In this document: positions 1-12,653 of the stretch, piece after piece | How the letters are laid out: every line of letters begins with the position of its first letter | Position numbering within the stretch: position 1 is the first letter of the stretch | Source: Urechis unicinctus | Lineage: Eukaryota > Annelida > Polychaeta > Xenopneusta > Urechidae | Length of the DNA stretch: 64,000 bases | Direction of reading: 5' to 3' | Assembly (NCBI GenBank): GCA_034190875.2 | Contig: CM067343.1 | Span: 25,170,277-25,234,276, forward strand | Made by a program: the position numbers and the translations under genes | Notes under the pieces: generated by a model | What the model saw: the letters and a program-made list of their open reading frames with translations, nothing else | What the model was told of the DNA's origin: nothing | Databases searched by the model: none

Positions 1-49
1 GTCTTAGCATTTGAAGGACCGTAAGAATATAACAATGGATCGCACAGCT

Positions 50-804
50 CGTCACACCATGCCAATCTCTTATTTCTTCCTCATAATGTCATGAAACGCC
101 GGACTTACATGTATGCCCTCACAGTGGTGATCGTGGCCTCACGCTACAAAGCGGATGAGCCATTGTCTACAGTAGACGCTAAAGAGGTCACAGGTGCACA
201 CAAAAGGATATACAAGCGAGGCTCGTCACTCCATTGGCCTAAACTACTTCAGGTCGACCCCGGATAGAAATTCATGGTCGACGCAAGCCAGCTGGTAGTG
301 GCCATGTGACTGTCTTTCGAACCAGGCTATAGTGGAACGCTTTAACCGCACACTTGCTGAGCGACTCTTTGGACACCAGTATGCCGTGGAGTTAAGGGCT
401 ACTGGGAAACGATGGATTCAGTGGGTTTCTCGACTGCAGGCTGTTGTAAAAGTGTTAAACAATGATGTGACCCGCTTGACTGGGAAAAAACCTAAAGATG
501 CTACAAAGGCAAACCTAATTGCACAAAAGTCCTCTTCCGTTGTACCAGGATGCGAGCTGGGGCTTAAAGAGGAAAACTTCCCTCTGATGTTGGCATTTGC
601 TACCTCTACCAGTCTGGTGATCTGGAGCAGGACCACCTTCATCATGCCACTGACCCTGTGTGGTCACTCAATGTCTACCGGATTGGACGCCCTGTCACTA
701 AACCTGGTGAACCTGTGCTCTATCATTTGATAGATAGACCACTACTGGAGCTACTTGCGGTGCCATCTGATACCCAGTTGCCTTCAGACGGTATTCTCAA
801 TTAG
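50..804 (+). pseudogene. Broken retrotransposon integrase fragment
   Basis: Translation shows the C-terminal half of a retroviral-type integrase as found in Ty3/gypsy-like elements. A core-like stretch (LTVVIVASRYK) lies near 115-150, WPKLLQVDPG near 235-264, the catalytic-helix motif ERFNRTLAERLFG near 333-371, and a C-terminal tail (PVTKPGEPVLYHL) near 688-726 ending at a TAG at 802-804. It is dead: an in-frame TAG interrupts the core at 265-267, another stop follows soon after, and the reading frame shifts between about 560 and 595. No LTR or gag is visible, and the window edge cuts the left side. Family assignment rests on recognised motifs; element type beyond LTR-retroelement integrase is uncertain. 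Confidence 0.75.
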
Positions 805-1670
805 ACGTTAGATAGCTATATATTATATACTGACGAATGGTAGCAAACAAGTGCCCGTGGATAATTGTCGTAAAGAAAGACCCTTTTAACAGATCCTGTA
901 TTCAAGAGTTATGTAACTTACACAGATATAAGATAAAAAATGGTGTCAGTAACCGTCTAGTTTGGTTTGTTAGAAGGGTATAAGAAATGGCATAGGATTG
1001 TGGGTACGATAAGGTTAACCACAGGCTTGCTTACCAAAAGAAAAAGATTGAAGCACAGCCTGCAGCCGGTGACACTGTGCCCCTCCTGTCACTCTCTCTA
1101 TTTGACTAAAAGTGGTGGATAGCCGCGAACCGCGTAGACAGTTCTGGGGACGCGCCTTTCTCTTGACTTAGGGTGATCAGGGAGAAAAAAATTCGAAATC
1201 CTGTATAAGCTGTAATTAAAGGAATAGCAGTGGTTAGTGGTGGTGTGCCAATACCGCTATTCTCCATACTACTACTTCCTTCTTTCTGCCGCGGTGGACA
1301 TAGACAGAGTAATGCATAGGGCACATTTGATTTACGTGCTTTCTTGTGGCGGATTTTTTCAGATAAACACTAAGAATAATATGGCAGAGTTTAACCATTT
1401 ACTGCTGACCTGAGTCACTATTTCACAGACACACAGTCTTAGACAGTATTATTCAATTATTGGCATTATTCAGCATTGGTTTGAGTAACATTCGAAGCTC
1501 GAATGTGTTCAATGAGACTCTGACGAGGTTAATTCTCTATCTGCAAATGCAATAGGTCTCGTTTGACGCGACTGTAATTGGCTGAGAGATGCGCCGATAC
1601 CCCTTTCGCTTGCATCAGCAGAAATTAGGGAATGCTAACATTTGCTTGCTGGTACCACCCCTTCTGTAAG
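805..1670. other. Intergenic, no gene seen
   Basis: AT-rich sequence between two retroelement relics. No open frame longer than about 75 codons, and none resembling a known protein. It may be decayed element sequence, but nothing in it proves that. Confidence 0.5.
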
Positions 1671-1910
1671 TCAAACTATCCTTGGCACTTCTCGTGCAAA
1701 CGGCGTATTCTTGGAAGTCAGCGCGTAAAGAGGGTTAGCAATTTTTCCCGAACCTCGGAAGAAACTTTCGATGGAATCCCAGCAGACTAATGTTAGCCTT
1801 AGTAGGTATGGGAAAGGAGTGTGAGCGACGTTGACTTCATCGGGGTTTGGGGAGATTCCCTCGGGCTGCAAGATATGACCAAGGAAATCTAGCTTTTTAA
1901 CTCGTACCAC
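1671..1910 (-). pseudogene. Degenerate Ty3/gypsy reverse-transcriptase fragment
   Basis: The minus-strand translation contains KLDFLGHILQPEGISPNPDE, then a damaged linker, then GKIANPLYALTSKNTPFA. This is the junction between the reverse-transcriptase thumb and the RNase H region of Ty3/gypsy pol: an FLGH-x-EGI-P-P motif followed by an F-x-KIA-PL-LT-K motif. About 80 codons survive. The middle of the motif, where a normal element has LGL-YYR-F, is scrambled, and the flanks do not continue the frame. It lies on the opposite strand to the integrase relic about 0.9 kb to the left, so the two are either different elements or a rearranged one. Confidence 0.75.
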
Positions 1911-3563
1911 AATAACGCGACCCTCTAAAGCATGCTCCTCGTCAAGTCTTATCGCCTTGTGATGTTTTATTGTTGGGTATTTGACGCAGCCAATTTAACT
2001 TTGGAAAAGGCTGTTAAAGTACGCGGATTCTCCACCAATTTGTTGAGAGAACACTTCTTGTTCAGTCCGGGTTCGCTTCTGTAGTGGTCTGAGCGGTTAC
2101 CTCAGATATATAAAGACTCCAGTGACCGCAATACACTATCTTTATTACAAACTAGCACCACTTAAAATCACTTGCGCTTACTTTTCACTCTCTCGATCCG
2201 AATTCCCTTACCAACAAGCAACCATCGCTTATATAACACACATGGCATCCCCTCACGAGAGCCTCTTCCTTAATTGGCTGACGAATCACAATCAACAACG
2301 AACCTTCTCGGGCTGACCTCCTTTACAAGTTATGTTACAATTGAATAACAAAAATTTATGCACAGATTTAATTAATTCAATGTTGCTGTTGTACAGTATG
2401 CTGTTTTGTTTTTTCTTGTTATTCCACTATTCGGCGCGACTGCATTACTGAAGCTCAATTTTCTTGATGTTGTGCAATTTTCAAATTGGTTATTATTCAT
2501 CCTTACTGGATTTCTAACAGTATGGCCTTGGCATTTCCCTCGAACACCATCTTTGTTTTTTTATGTCTTAATAGAAACAGCCAACATAATTAACGATTAC
2601 TCCCAAATATATTCAAAATCCTGTGTATATGACTACAATCGGTACGTCTCGTTGAGAGAGGTGGACGAGTGAGCTATGAAGTCCAGAAGGGACCTCATTT
2701 TATACAATTCACCTGGGCGTCACGTCCCAACCAAGTGGACCGGCGATTCCTTTTAAATACTTTGACCATTATTCAATTTTTGGCCTTATTCGACATTTTC
2801 TTGAGTAAGGCAGTCGACTCGATTTTCTCAAGGTCAAGCGTCAATGTCAAACAGTATGTTACGGAGCAGGCAGATGTGTTTAAGTACGCCGTGCATAACC
2901 GAACAAGCGTAGGTCCAGGAATGCTGCCCGTCTGCCTTCGGACACCCTAGTCTAGGAAATGATTGTCTGTGCAAAGTCTGTTACCGAAGATGATTACCAG
3001 CATTGAAATTTGGAAGTCAGATGTGTACATTGCCCATAGGTAAATATCCCAAACATAGACGATTTATTTATCACTGACGAAAACTTATGCCAAAGAGCCT
3101 TCGATGGTAGCCCAATCCAAACAAAAAAGACTATGTTGGGCATTTGTGGAATTGACTTTTTCATGCAATACACATAAAAGTAATACTCTGAAATGGTAGG
3201 TGTATTTTGTAATAAACAATTATTTTCATATTGTAATCGTTATTATTAACAGTGCAATAATTTGAATTTTATTTCGGGACTTTGGTATGGACTCACAAAT
3301 GCCAAGCACCAATAGTAATGGCTGTCAGCTTATTGATGAATCACTAGCTCCAGTTAATCAGTTTCGCACCGCTTGTTTACAAAGACGTTGTCCCGCCGAC
3401 CCGACTGTCAGGCACGGTTCGGTGGCGAGAGCATCCTCTAAGGCCGCAGACTTACCTGGGCGCCCCATCCGCCGCATATCATTAAATTTGCTCCGGTCGA
3501 TCAAAAAGGCAAATTACATTCTCATTCACGCAGAGTCGAGTCGAGTCCACTGACACAGACGTG
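1911..3563. other. Upstream region of SLC6 gene 1
   Basis: No convincing gene. A TATA-like AT run (TATATAAAG) sits near 2107-2115. A few open frames of 60-95 codons occur (for example 2406-2672 and 3287-3553) but have no recognisable domain and no conserved counterpart beside the other SLC6 copies. This region is unlike the upstream sequence shared by genes 2, 3 and 4, so gene 1 has different 5' flanking DNA. Confidence 0.5.
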
Positions 3564-6500
3564 ATGACCAAAAACCCGCAAGAAACGCTTATCAAGACAA
3601 AACTGGATGCTGACGGATTTTTGTCACCAAACGCCGATGGGGATGATACTCCTGCTCGTGATCAATGGGGAAACAAGTTGGACTTCATTCTGAGTGCTGT
3701 TGGATTTGCCGTCGGTCTTGGAAACGTCTGGCGGTTTCCATACCTGTGTTACAAGAATGGAGGAGGTGAGTTTTCGATGGCTGTTTATATATACAGGTGT
3801 GATTGGCTTATAGTTGAGATATCATTAGTTCAATTTTTTATGAACTTGAATTACAAAACGTTGTGACTTAAGTACTGTTTTTAATCTGAAAGTGAGGAAA
3901 TCGTTAAAAAAATAGAGAATCGTGAATTAATTAAATGGTTCGTTTAATGTGTATAATGTTGTGGCTTGTACTTATAGCGAATTATTTACATTTCCTTTGA
4001 ATCAAGCAAATGTGTTATTGTTTCTCTCCAGGTGCGTTCTTTATCCCATACTTGATCTGTCTGGTCTGCGGAGGAGTACCAATGTTCTTCTTGGAGGTAG
4101 CTCTTGGACAGTACACCAGTCAAGGGGGTCTTGGAGCTTGGAAAATATGCCCAATGTTTATTGGTAGGATGAATGAATTATTTCAAATTGATCTCCCCTA
4201 GGCCAAGAATTTTACCGTTTAACATGATTGTTTGCAGTGATGATGAATTGTGCGTATTGATACACAGATCAAAATGCCCAATATTCAAAATTTCTTTGTC
4301 CCGTTTTAGAACCGGTCATCAGTTTCAATACATTTTTATCCTACTCATCAATTGGTCTATCCAACATGTTCAATACACCTTTGTATTGTTCAGGTATTGG
4401 TCTCGCCACTACGTTGATTGTGTTCCTGTTAAACATCTACTACGTCGTCGTAGCCGCGTGGGATCTCTACTATTTTGTCCATGTCTTCAACACAGTTCTT
4501 CCCTGGTCTCACTGCAACAATTCGTGGAATACTGACAGGTTATATCAATTTTTGAAGTTTGTTCATCTTTTTAGTTATCATGTAATATATCAAATACAAA
4601 AAGGTGACATTATTGTCAAGGATTAAATTAAAAGGCTTCTTTCAAGCTGGGGCGCCATTGTACGAGTGCATGACGATGCTATAACTGCTGGATGACAACA
4701 CTTTGTACATAATGGATTTGGTTTTAATGTGTAGCTCTCTTTGAGGTGTGAGGCGAGGTTATCTCATGTGACTTACTTACGATATAACCTCAAAAGTTTT
4801 TGCGTCCAAAGAACCTTCTTTGTGACGTCATCACGTTTAAGTCTCTCCAAATTAAAAGCAGCGATGTTATGATGTACATTTATATGTTTGACTAAGAAAC
4901 ATGCGTCTTCTGACACGCAATACGATAGTATGCAAAGTTCCGCAAAACGCTTATCAATTAGCACCACTTTTGCCGTTCCCTGTCTGATAAAAGGCATTGC
5001 AGAGTATTAGGATACATGGCAGCTCCTAATCGTGTCCATTCCATGTCAGACAATTGGGATTTTCTCGCCATGTTGTAACAGATGCTGGACGCCATTCGGA
5101 GCAGATGTTAACCAGAGCGCGGAGATGTACAACACGACAGGAAGCGGGGGACATGTTGATCCCGTTGTTGAGTTCTGGGAGTAAGTGCTTATGGTGCCTA
5201 ATAATAATTAGAGATAACGCTGGGAATGACAATGTGTTGATTGCTTATGAATTTGATGCTGCTTGTGTGAGAAAGGGTGTTACGATCGCCGTTGCCAGCT
5301 GTGGCTGTTTGAAATTTATCGTATTTGAATGGTAGCGTATAAGAAGTGTGTTCGATCCTGTGGCAAGATGTTTCTGTATGGATCTTACATATTTATCAAA
5401 AACGATCCTCGCCATCATAATTATCATCATTATCATCACCATCATCTCATCGTTATCATCGACACCATCATCACCATGGTCACCACCGTTATCATTGTCA
5501 TCACCATCACATTTCGCTCATTAAATGAGGCCTTGTGCATCGGGTTCACTTTATATATTTCTTTATCGCTGTATGGTACACAACGCAGTAAAGTATCTCA
5601 CCCACGGGCAAGCAAAGGTAAACGGACACTGTTCCATTCATTTATCGACGCTTTATATCTTCTGCGAATCAGACAAATCAACTGCTACTATATGCATTTA
5701 CTCCCTGAAACGGCTTACATATTCATTACTCGAAATAAATTTGCAGACCGTAAACTTCACTCCACTCCGCCAACAACAGCATTCATTAAAAGACTGCGTC
5801 GTTAATTTTACTGTTGAATTAAACTGCCACCTGTTGGCGGGCATGTGAAGTTTATGATGACACGTGGCTGGATCCATCCTGAGGCCTTGGGGTTACGCTC
5901 TGCTTGGATTCACATTTGGGATTGGAAACCCCTCTCCGTTGCTGTGTGGTTTTGTGACTAATGCTGCCGCGAGAAATCGGGAAGATGGGCTAATACCGTG
6001 ACTTCCCGATGAGGAGCACGCAACCAGATTTGCGTTCAGTAAACAAAACACTTTTGAGAAAATCCTTGTTAAAGCACTTGCAAGGTATGAGTCAAGCCAA
6101 TGTAAAGCTGCGCTGCTCGGAGAGGGACTTTCTCAAATCGACAAGATAGTGAGGAGATTTCGAGACACGGTCGCAGCTATCGCACGGCTTGCCGACGTTA
6201 TGAGAAAAAGACCGAGCTTTTCCTCGGGCTCTGATTGGTTTAATCCATGACCTTCTAAACCTCGCCTAGTGGTTTAAAGAGACGTGGGTCCTCATCACCC
6301 CACCCCTCCATCCACCCCCCTGCGGCTGATCAGGTCGTAAGCGGCGACTATTCGGGGACAACCTCATTGCTATGTGTTGGGACTCGAGTCTCTGGCAGAC
6401 GGGATCCTGGTTGTTCAGTGGATCAGTCTTTACGAGGGCCATATCCGCAACACACCGGATTTCACCTGGACGAGAGGCTGGTATGGCAATCAGTAGGCGG

Positions 6501-9500
6501 TGACTGGGCCTGTAAGAAAATCATTTCCTCTTCATATTAACAATTTCCATTCGCATTGATGCTCCCCCCCCCCTCATATATCCTACGAGACAGCTGAATA
6601 ATCAGGTCAACCTTGTATATGTATTTTTACCCCACCTTTGTGGTCACCATATAATTTGGTGTGCCGTAAAATCCTACACTTACTTTCTCTATTACTCCAC
6701 GGCTGCCCGGCATCCCTTTTCATTTCAACTTGAATGCTGGTTAGAGCAATATGCCAATGGTAATCTCTGTGCTATCGTGTTGAACCAGCGAACGTTACAT
6801 GTTTTTAGGAATAAGATTCTTGAGATTTCTCCCGGGGTGGATCATCCTGACGGCATTGTATGGCAGCTGGCAGTGGCTCTCTTTGTGGCTTGGCTGGTCT
6901 GCTACTTATGCGTGTTTAAAGGCGTCAAATGGACGGGAAAGGTAAGTAGCTAAACTACATACCATACGAAATCATTCGGTTTCCATGTCATTAGCGACAT
7001 GGTTTACGAGCGAGGGCTACCGTATCGCTCGGAAGATGACAAAAAGCCTTTCATGGGACGCTTGTTTCATTTGTCATGATGTGCATACGGGTCGTCTGTG
7101 ATTTCCATTCAACAGGTGGTGTACTTCACGGCGCTCTTCCCATACGTCATGCTCACAATACTCCTCGTACGTGGAGTGACGCTAGATGGCGCTGCTGATG
7201 GCATAGTATTTTATCTGAAACCTGACTTTTCACGCCTCGCTGACGCTCAGGTAAATATCTTATTTAATTTTTGCCTGAGGAAGAACGCTTACTAGAATCC
7301 CGACAGGTGCCATGCTGGCGATGTCAACTTCAATAGCCCAGCTACATCATTCATCGTCGTGGTCATCATTATCACCATCATCGTTATCATCGTTATGAAT
7401 ATAGTCAATGTCATTGCCAACATCTTTGTCGTCGGTTATTGCTTCATCATATAAGTCGTCGTCGTGAAAAGCATCATCACCTGAATTGTAATCACCGATT
7501 ATTTCATTTGCCTTCATGTTTTGACTTTGTCAATCACAGAGCGTCAAGAATTATTGATGCATTTATTTATTGAGTCCTTAATGGTTCAACATCGTCAGCT
7601 TTGGATGTGTTGATTGTAGATGATAAGTGCATCAATCTCGCTTGGTATATCTATCCAAGTTATTAACTTCTATTTACCTATCGCTCTTGGTTTACGTGTG
7701 CCCAATTATGAATGTCTCAACAAATGTATGTTTAAAAAGACTTGTGCATTGATTGGGAGATAATATAAACTTTGCATGGTTTTCATCAGGCGTTATTTTG
7801 ATAAAGGCGTATTTTCAATACCTCAATGTATGCTTCAAATACCCCATGTATTTATCTTGCGTGATAACGACCTTATTGTGATATGTCGACTTGTGTCGTT
7901 TAACCGTCATATTATGTATTGTTTGTGTATTGCTCGGTGTGTGGAACAGCCGTGGATTGACGCGGGTACCCAGATATTCTTCTCCTATGCTGTAGCTTTT
8001 GGTGCTTTGATTGGCCTGGGAAGCTACAACAAATTCACAAACAATTGTTACAGGTGATTGAGAAACTTGCAAGTTCAGCGTTTACGTCATTTCACAAAGT
8101 AAAGAATGTTCGTAATTAAAACCGATTAAAACTAATGATACTGTTATAACCCATGTTCTGGTGACCATGGTTTTGTAATGCCAAATGTGTAGCATGTCCA
8201 TAGCGTATTAATATCCATAACATCAAAGAAACAATTATGTCGAGTGCAGCAATGTTGACCTTAGTTAGCATATATGTTTGGTTGACCATTTGCGAGTGGT
8301 GCCCAATTAGCACCTTCCAAATCAATCTCCGCACTAAGCCGTGTTTCATCCCTTGTTATGTATGATGTTTCCGTCTGCAGGGATTGCATCATCATCTCTT
8401 TCGTCAACAGCTGTACCAGTGTGTATGCCGGCTTCGTCGTCTTCTCTGTGCTGGGCTTCATGGCCAAAGAACAAGGAGTGTCAGTTGCCGATGTGGCAGA
8501 ATCTGGTAGCAATATATCTGAGACTGGACTTTAATAATAACGTATGTATATTTTTAAAGATCGTTGCGAAATTCAACTCTCCTCTTTTGTTCCATATGCA
8601 AGGTCCAGGTCTTGCCTTCATTGTTTACCCCAAAGCCGTCACTCAGATGCCTGGATCACATATATGGGCGGCGCTGTTTTTTATCATGATATTCTTCCTC
8701 TTCCTTGACAGTCAGGTAATGCTTGTTCATAGATAAATTAAATGAGCACCCATTAAAATAAGTCAAGAAATCATGTCATAAACCTTGGTGCAACTTGAGC
8801 TGTTCACAATGTCATAGCATTGACCGTGGTCAAACAAAATATATTCATGATGTCATTACACATGCAGAAATCATTACAATTACCAAGATGCAAATACAGC
8901 TATTCGAGAAACCTTTGAATTTACACAGGCGAGAAAAGAAGTTAATGACTATATCATTGTAACTAAAGACATTAAAAAATCGGTACACTAACCAAGGTTC
9001 AACTGCAATTACCCAAGGTACCATACAAATAACCAAAGTGCAATGAACGTTTCTGAAGCTATTAGAACACTCACTGAGGAGCAGCTCAAATTGATCAGAT
9101 ATTAGTTGAAGTAAACCGGGGCAAACTTGGAGTAATTCATAAAATCACTTCACTAACCGAGATGCAATTTTGGTAATTGGCAATTCAGCAATTACCGATG
9201 CGCAATGGAAATCAATCAGGGTGTTACGTTTATGTAATACTTCTTGAAACGTCGCAAATGTGCACGGGCAGTTATCGCTGACAGAGACCTTCCTATGAAG
9301 TACATTCATTCACACAGATGAGTGTATTTCGCCAGTATGTGTCAGTTTGTAGGCATGGAGGCCTTCATCACAGTGGTCATGGACCTTTTCCCGTCCCTCC
9401 AGAAAGGTCAGCGACGGCAGGTGTTTGTGGCTGGGTATTCTGTCATATCCTACCTGATAGGGCTTACCATGGTGACCAGGGTGAGTTATTAGCTTCATAT

Positions 9501-11314
9501 TTTCATATAACATACTAGTAGGACACCCTGCGTTGCCCGAGAACTTAATCCCCATAATGAAACTACCATGTAATGCATTGCAATCATACTGTTCATGCTC
9601 TAATCTGTGTAATTTGTGGCACCTTTTGATTGCTGTCAGTACCGTTTAGAGTATACCCATTATGATTGAGACTTCATTATATAGCCCTGCGACTTCAGAT
9701 AACCTCGTAGGTCGACCCACCAGCCTACGACATTCAGCATGAAGTGTCACTTCATGCAAACCTCCTTGAACACTCCCTATTGATTATGATCGAAAACAGA
9801 CAGACAGACACATTGTCAATTATGGATTAAGATCGAGCCTTCCGACGCTCGGAATCGTAACCTAAATATTGGGCAGTCTGTGTTTGAAGCCTTTGCAACC
9901 TTTTACACTTGGATTATTTGTGTTGGTCAGGGAGGGATGTACGTCTTCCAGCTCTTCGATTATTACAGCGCCAGCGGGATGGCGCTTCTCTGGGTCTGCC
10001 TCTTTGAATGTGTTGCCATTGCGTGGGTCTACGGTAAGTCTTTTTTATTCTACTCCCTGTTTGAAGTGTTGATGGAACCTGACATAATCCGATGTATCAA
10101 TTAGGGTGGATACATTAATGGCATTCGTGCCATCCAAAAGGCTCCCTCGCTGTGGATTGATATATATATAACATGGGTGTAATCGATGCATGTTACCAAA
10201 GGAAACTCTTTGTTTGTATCGACGTTCATTTAATCATGGATCAAGTTTAACAATGTAATAATTCTGCACAGGCGGTAGCCGTTTCTATGACAACATCGCC
10301 TTGATGATTGGCTACAAGATCAATCCATGGTTACGTTTCTGCTGGTCTTACGTCACGCCGTGTGTGTGTGCGGTAAGTTTATTATGCATGGTATGCCGAT
10401 AAAGTCATAACGTCGTAACTTTTCGTTGCAATTCTGCCTTAACAATCATATTTCAAGCAATTCATTTATGTATTAATATATCAACAAATTGGTTATCATG
10501 CTGGAGATCATAAAGCCGTAACGCTTCAGTATATTCAGTATTCGTGGGCATAAAATAGAACTGTATTGTGGTGTCGGGAACGTTGCAGTGCGCGACTCAA
10601 GGGCGTTTTGATTCAGATTTTGTAATGTTTTCAGGGTATATTGTTGTTTATGTGGGTAAAATTCACACCTCTAACATACAACCGGACGTACGAATATCCC
10701 GACTGGGCCTTGGCTCTCGGAATGTGTATGGCTTTCTCGTCCATGCTCTGCATACCTGGATATATTTTCATCGTCTTTCTTATCACTCCGGGAACACTAC
10801 GACAGGTGAGTTGATTTTACCTCAATCAAATGAGGAATGTTAGGCGGGTCTCGTGGACTTGAAGATGTAGTCGGCTTTTCATTAGTAACCCTTTGTTAAA
10901 ATGCGCTATCATCCGAAATTGATGTTTTTTCTTTGTGGTTTTTCTGTTTTAAACCTTACAAGTGAGAAAGTCCATAAAACATTTTGTAAAAACCAACCTC
11001 ATATGCTAACAAGGGTTATAACTGAATAGTGCCCCATACCTTATCAGCGAGTCCATTTGTTTAGTAGCATCTTAACTCGTTCACATTATCAATCCACCTT
11101 TCTCTCCATCCAGCGCTGGGATCATCTGTCGACTCCTATTTTGATCCCATCGCGAATCCCAGAACACTGGCCCGATCATGGAGAACTGTGTGCCGCTTCC
11201 CACCATGCTCATCAAGTGACCAGGAACGGTTCCTATTGCATCTCGGCATTCTATATCCCTCCTCGGACGGACACCAGTGACGTCACCATCACTAAACTTC
11301 AGCCTGTTCCCTGA
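3564..11314 (+). CDS. SLC6 transporter, copy 1 (14 exons)
   Basis: Na+/Cl--coupled symporter of the plasma membrane, GABA/taurine/betaine-like SLC6 branch. Coding exons: 3564-3765, 4032-4163, 4394-4538, 5082-5180, 6809-6941, 7116-7250, 7950-8053, 8381-8505, 8603-8715, 9346-9480, 9931-10033, 10272-10372, 10635-10805, 11114-11314; all introns GT-AG, total 1899 nt, 632 residues, a usual length for the family. TM1 reads [14 protein letters not shown] (Na+ ligands; Gly where monoamine carriers have Asp). Exon 2 gives the [11 protein letters not shown] and [10 protein letters not shown] signatures. The EL2 loop has two Cys ([12 protein letters not shown]) and N-glycosylation sequons. TM6 has TQIFFSY and TM7 NSCTS (Cl- site), TM8 LDSQ (Na2). 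Start chosen at ATG 3564 because it lies in frame before the conserved core; the 5' end differs from the other copies. Exact substrate cannot be told from sequence. Confidence 0.93.
5412..5513 (+). repeat. ATC/CAT microsatellite in gene 1 intron 4
   Basis: Imperfect trinucleotide run of CAT/ATC with interspersed ACC and GTT. The same tract is present at the matching place in gene 2 (about 21275-21380), so it predates that duplication. It gives rise to histidine- or methionine-rich open frames that are not genes. Confidence 0.85.
7345..7397 (+). repeat. ATC/GTC microsatellite in gene 1 intron 6
   Basis: Short imperfect CATC/GTCGT run just after exon 6. Matching tracts sit at about 23300-23345 (gene 2) and 34255-34305 (gene 3); gene 4 lacks it. 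Confidence 0.75.
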
Positions 11315-12271
11315 CCATTATAAGTTGTGCTCAAATCACAATTGTCTTGGAGAGCTTAATATATATAATTTTTTTAACAATATATTATTGTTAATTAAAT
11401 TTGCTATGTTCACTGATTACATTCAGGTAATCGTGTCGACATTCGTGACAACGTTGGTCTCAAGTCAATTTGACAACGTTGTTTGATTATGGCGATAAAA
11501 TAACTGGCTGAAATTTTTTTTAATATTGTCTTATTGATTTTCAAGTGTTTGGTGAAAAACTAAAAGCTAGTATCTTAATGTCTCCAGTTCCTTTGCTTTA
11601 CCTTAGAACCATATTTTCCCTCGTTTATGAAAGATTTCTGATGCTTTAGTCAGTGAACTACTGTTAAAATGTGGACGTTATCTGGGGCTGAATCCAACAA
11701 ATATGTTAAATGTTTAGCTTAAGATTTGTCTCAAGACTGTCACATATACGCTCAATGATTGTTAGAAAAGCCTGACAGATTTCTTACGCCGAAGGAGTAT
11801 TGCTGTAGGTGTGAACTAATGCTAGGGTCCTATTGTGGGAAGGTTAACATGAAAGGGGATAAAGTCAAAACTACTGAGTGGCGGCCATTGCCAAGTGATC
11901 ATTGCCGAGTGGGTTGACACAGCAAACCGGGCTCGTCTGAAAATTTGACAGCCTCCTATTTGAAGAAAACAAACCAACTATTCTATATAACGTAAACACC
12001 AGACACTCCGTAACTCTTTCTGAGAGTGTACTAGCCGCTGCAAATGTGAAGCATCGTTTATATCTGTTATGCTATCAAGTATATATCTTGTGTTGAGGAA
12101 GGAAGCTGTGACGCTGCAAGCAAGCGGTCCATAAGTAATTGGGTCTATGCAACGTTCACAAACTTCTGTTATGAAGCAATCATGTGTGGATAGCATCATG
12201 CAATGACTGAATTTAGACACAATGAGCTTATTTCTGGATATAATGACTCCGCTTCAGGTAAGTTGACCTCG
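11315..12271. other. 3' flank of gene 1
   Basis: No gene. The sequence matches the flank after gene 2 (27211-28180) and, with deletions, after gene 3 (38302-38869). It is therefore part of the duplicated unit and probably contains the 3' UTR. A candidate variant poly(A) signal ATTAAA lies at 11394-11399 and is repeated at 27287-27292 after gene 2. Confidence 0.6.
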
Positions 12272-12585
12272 GACATCTAGAGCTAAATAAGGACAGTCAT
12301 CTAGAACAAAATATGGACGGGCATTTAGAACAAAATATGGACGGGCATTTAGAACAAAATATGGACGGGCATTTAGAACAAAATATGGACGGACATCTAC
12401 AACTAAATATGGTCGGGCATTTAGAACAAAATATGGACGGGCATTTAGAGCAAAATATGGACGGACATCTACAACAACATATGGACGGGCATTTAGAACA
12501 AAATATGAACGGGCATCTTGAACAAAATATGGACGGGCATCTTGAACAAAATATGGTCGGGTATCTTGAACAAAGTATGGATATG
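12272..12585 (+). repeat. 24-bp minisatellite, about 12 units
   Basis: Tandem units of 24 bp with the core GGACGGGCATTTAGAACAAA followed by ATAT, and small variants (ATCTAG, ATCTTG, ATCTAC for ATTTAG). Because 24 is divisible by three, one frame stays open and would read MDGHLEQN over and over; this looks like a by-product, not a gene. Shorter versions of the same array lie after gene 2 (28181-28295) and gene 3 (38870-38966), none after gene 4. Confidence 0.93.
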
Positions 12586-12653
12586 TAAACTCTCAGAGGA
12601 GCATCAAATATAATTTATGCATTTTAGTAAAATCTGAAGTCGTCACTGAATTA

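Noticed and set aside
3287..3553. 88-codon frame upstream of gene 1
   Set aside because: No domain, no counterpart in front of genes 2-4, and it stops before the transporter start; could be 5' UTR.
6290..6520. Conserved block in intron 4 of genes 1-3 (CGGGATCCTGGTTGTTCAG) that could be an extra exon
   Set aside because: Frames differ between copies, and exons 4 and 5 already join in phase to give the expected family sequence.
8261..8512. Minus-strand frames opposite transporter exon 8, with counterparts in genes 2 and 3
   Set aside because: Shadow of a conserved coding exon; conservation is explained by the + strand protein.
12272..12585. Possible CRISPR-like array
   Set aside because: Units are directly adjacent 24-mers without unique spacers, in a eukaryotic genome.
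12313..12588. 91-codon frame of MDGHLEQN repeats
   Set aside because: Entirely minisatellite; the homologous arrays after genes 2 and 3 do not keep the frame.
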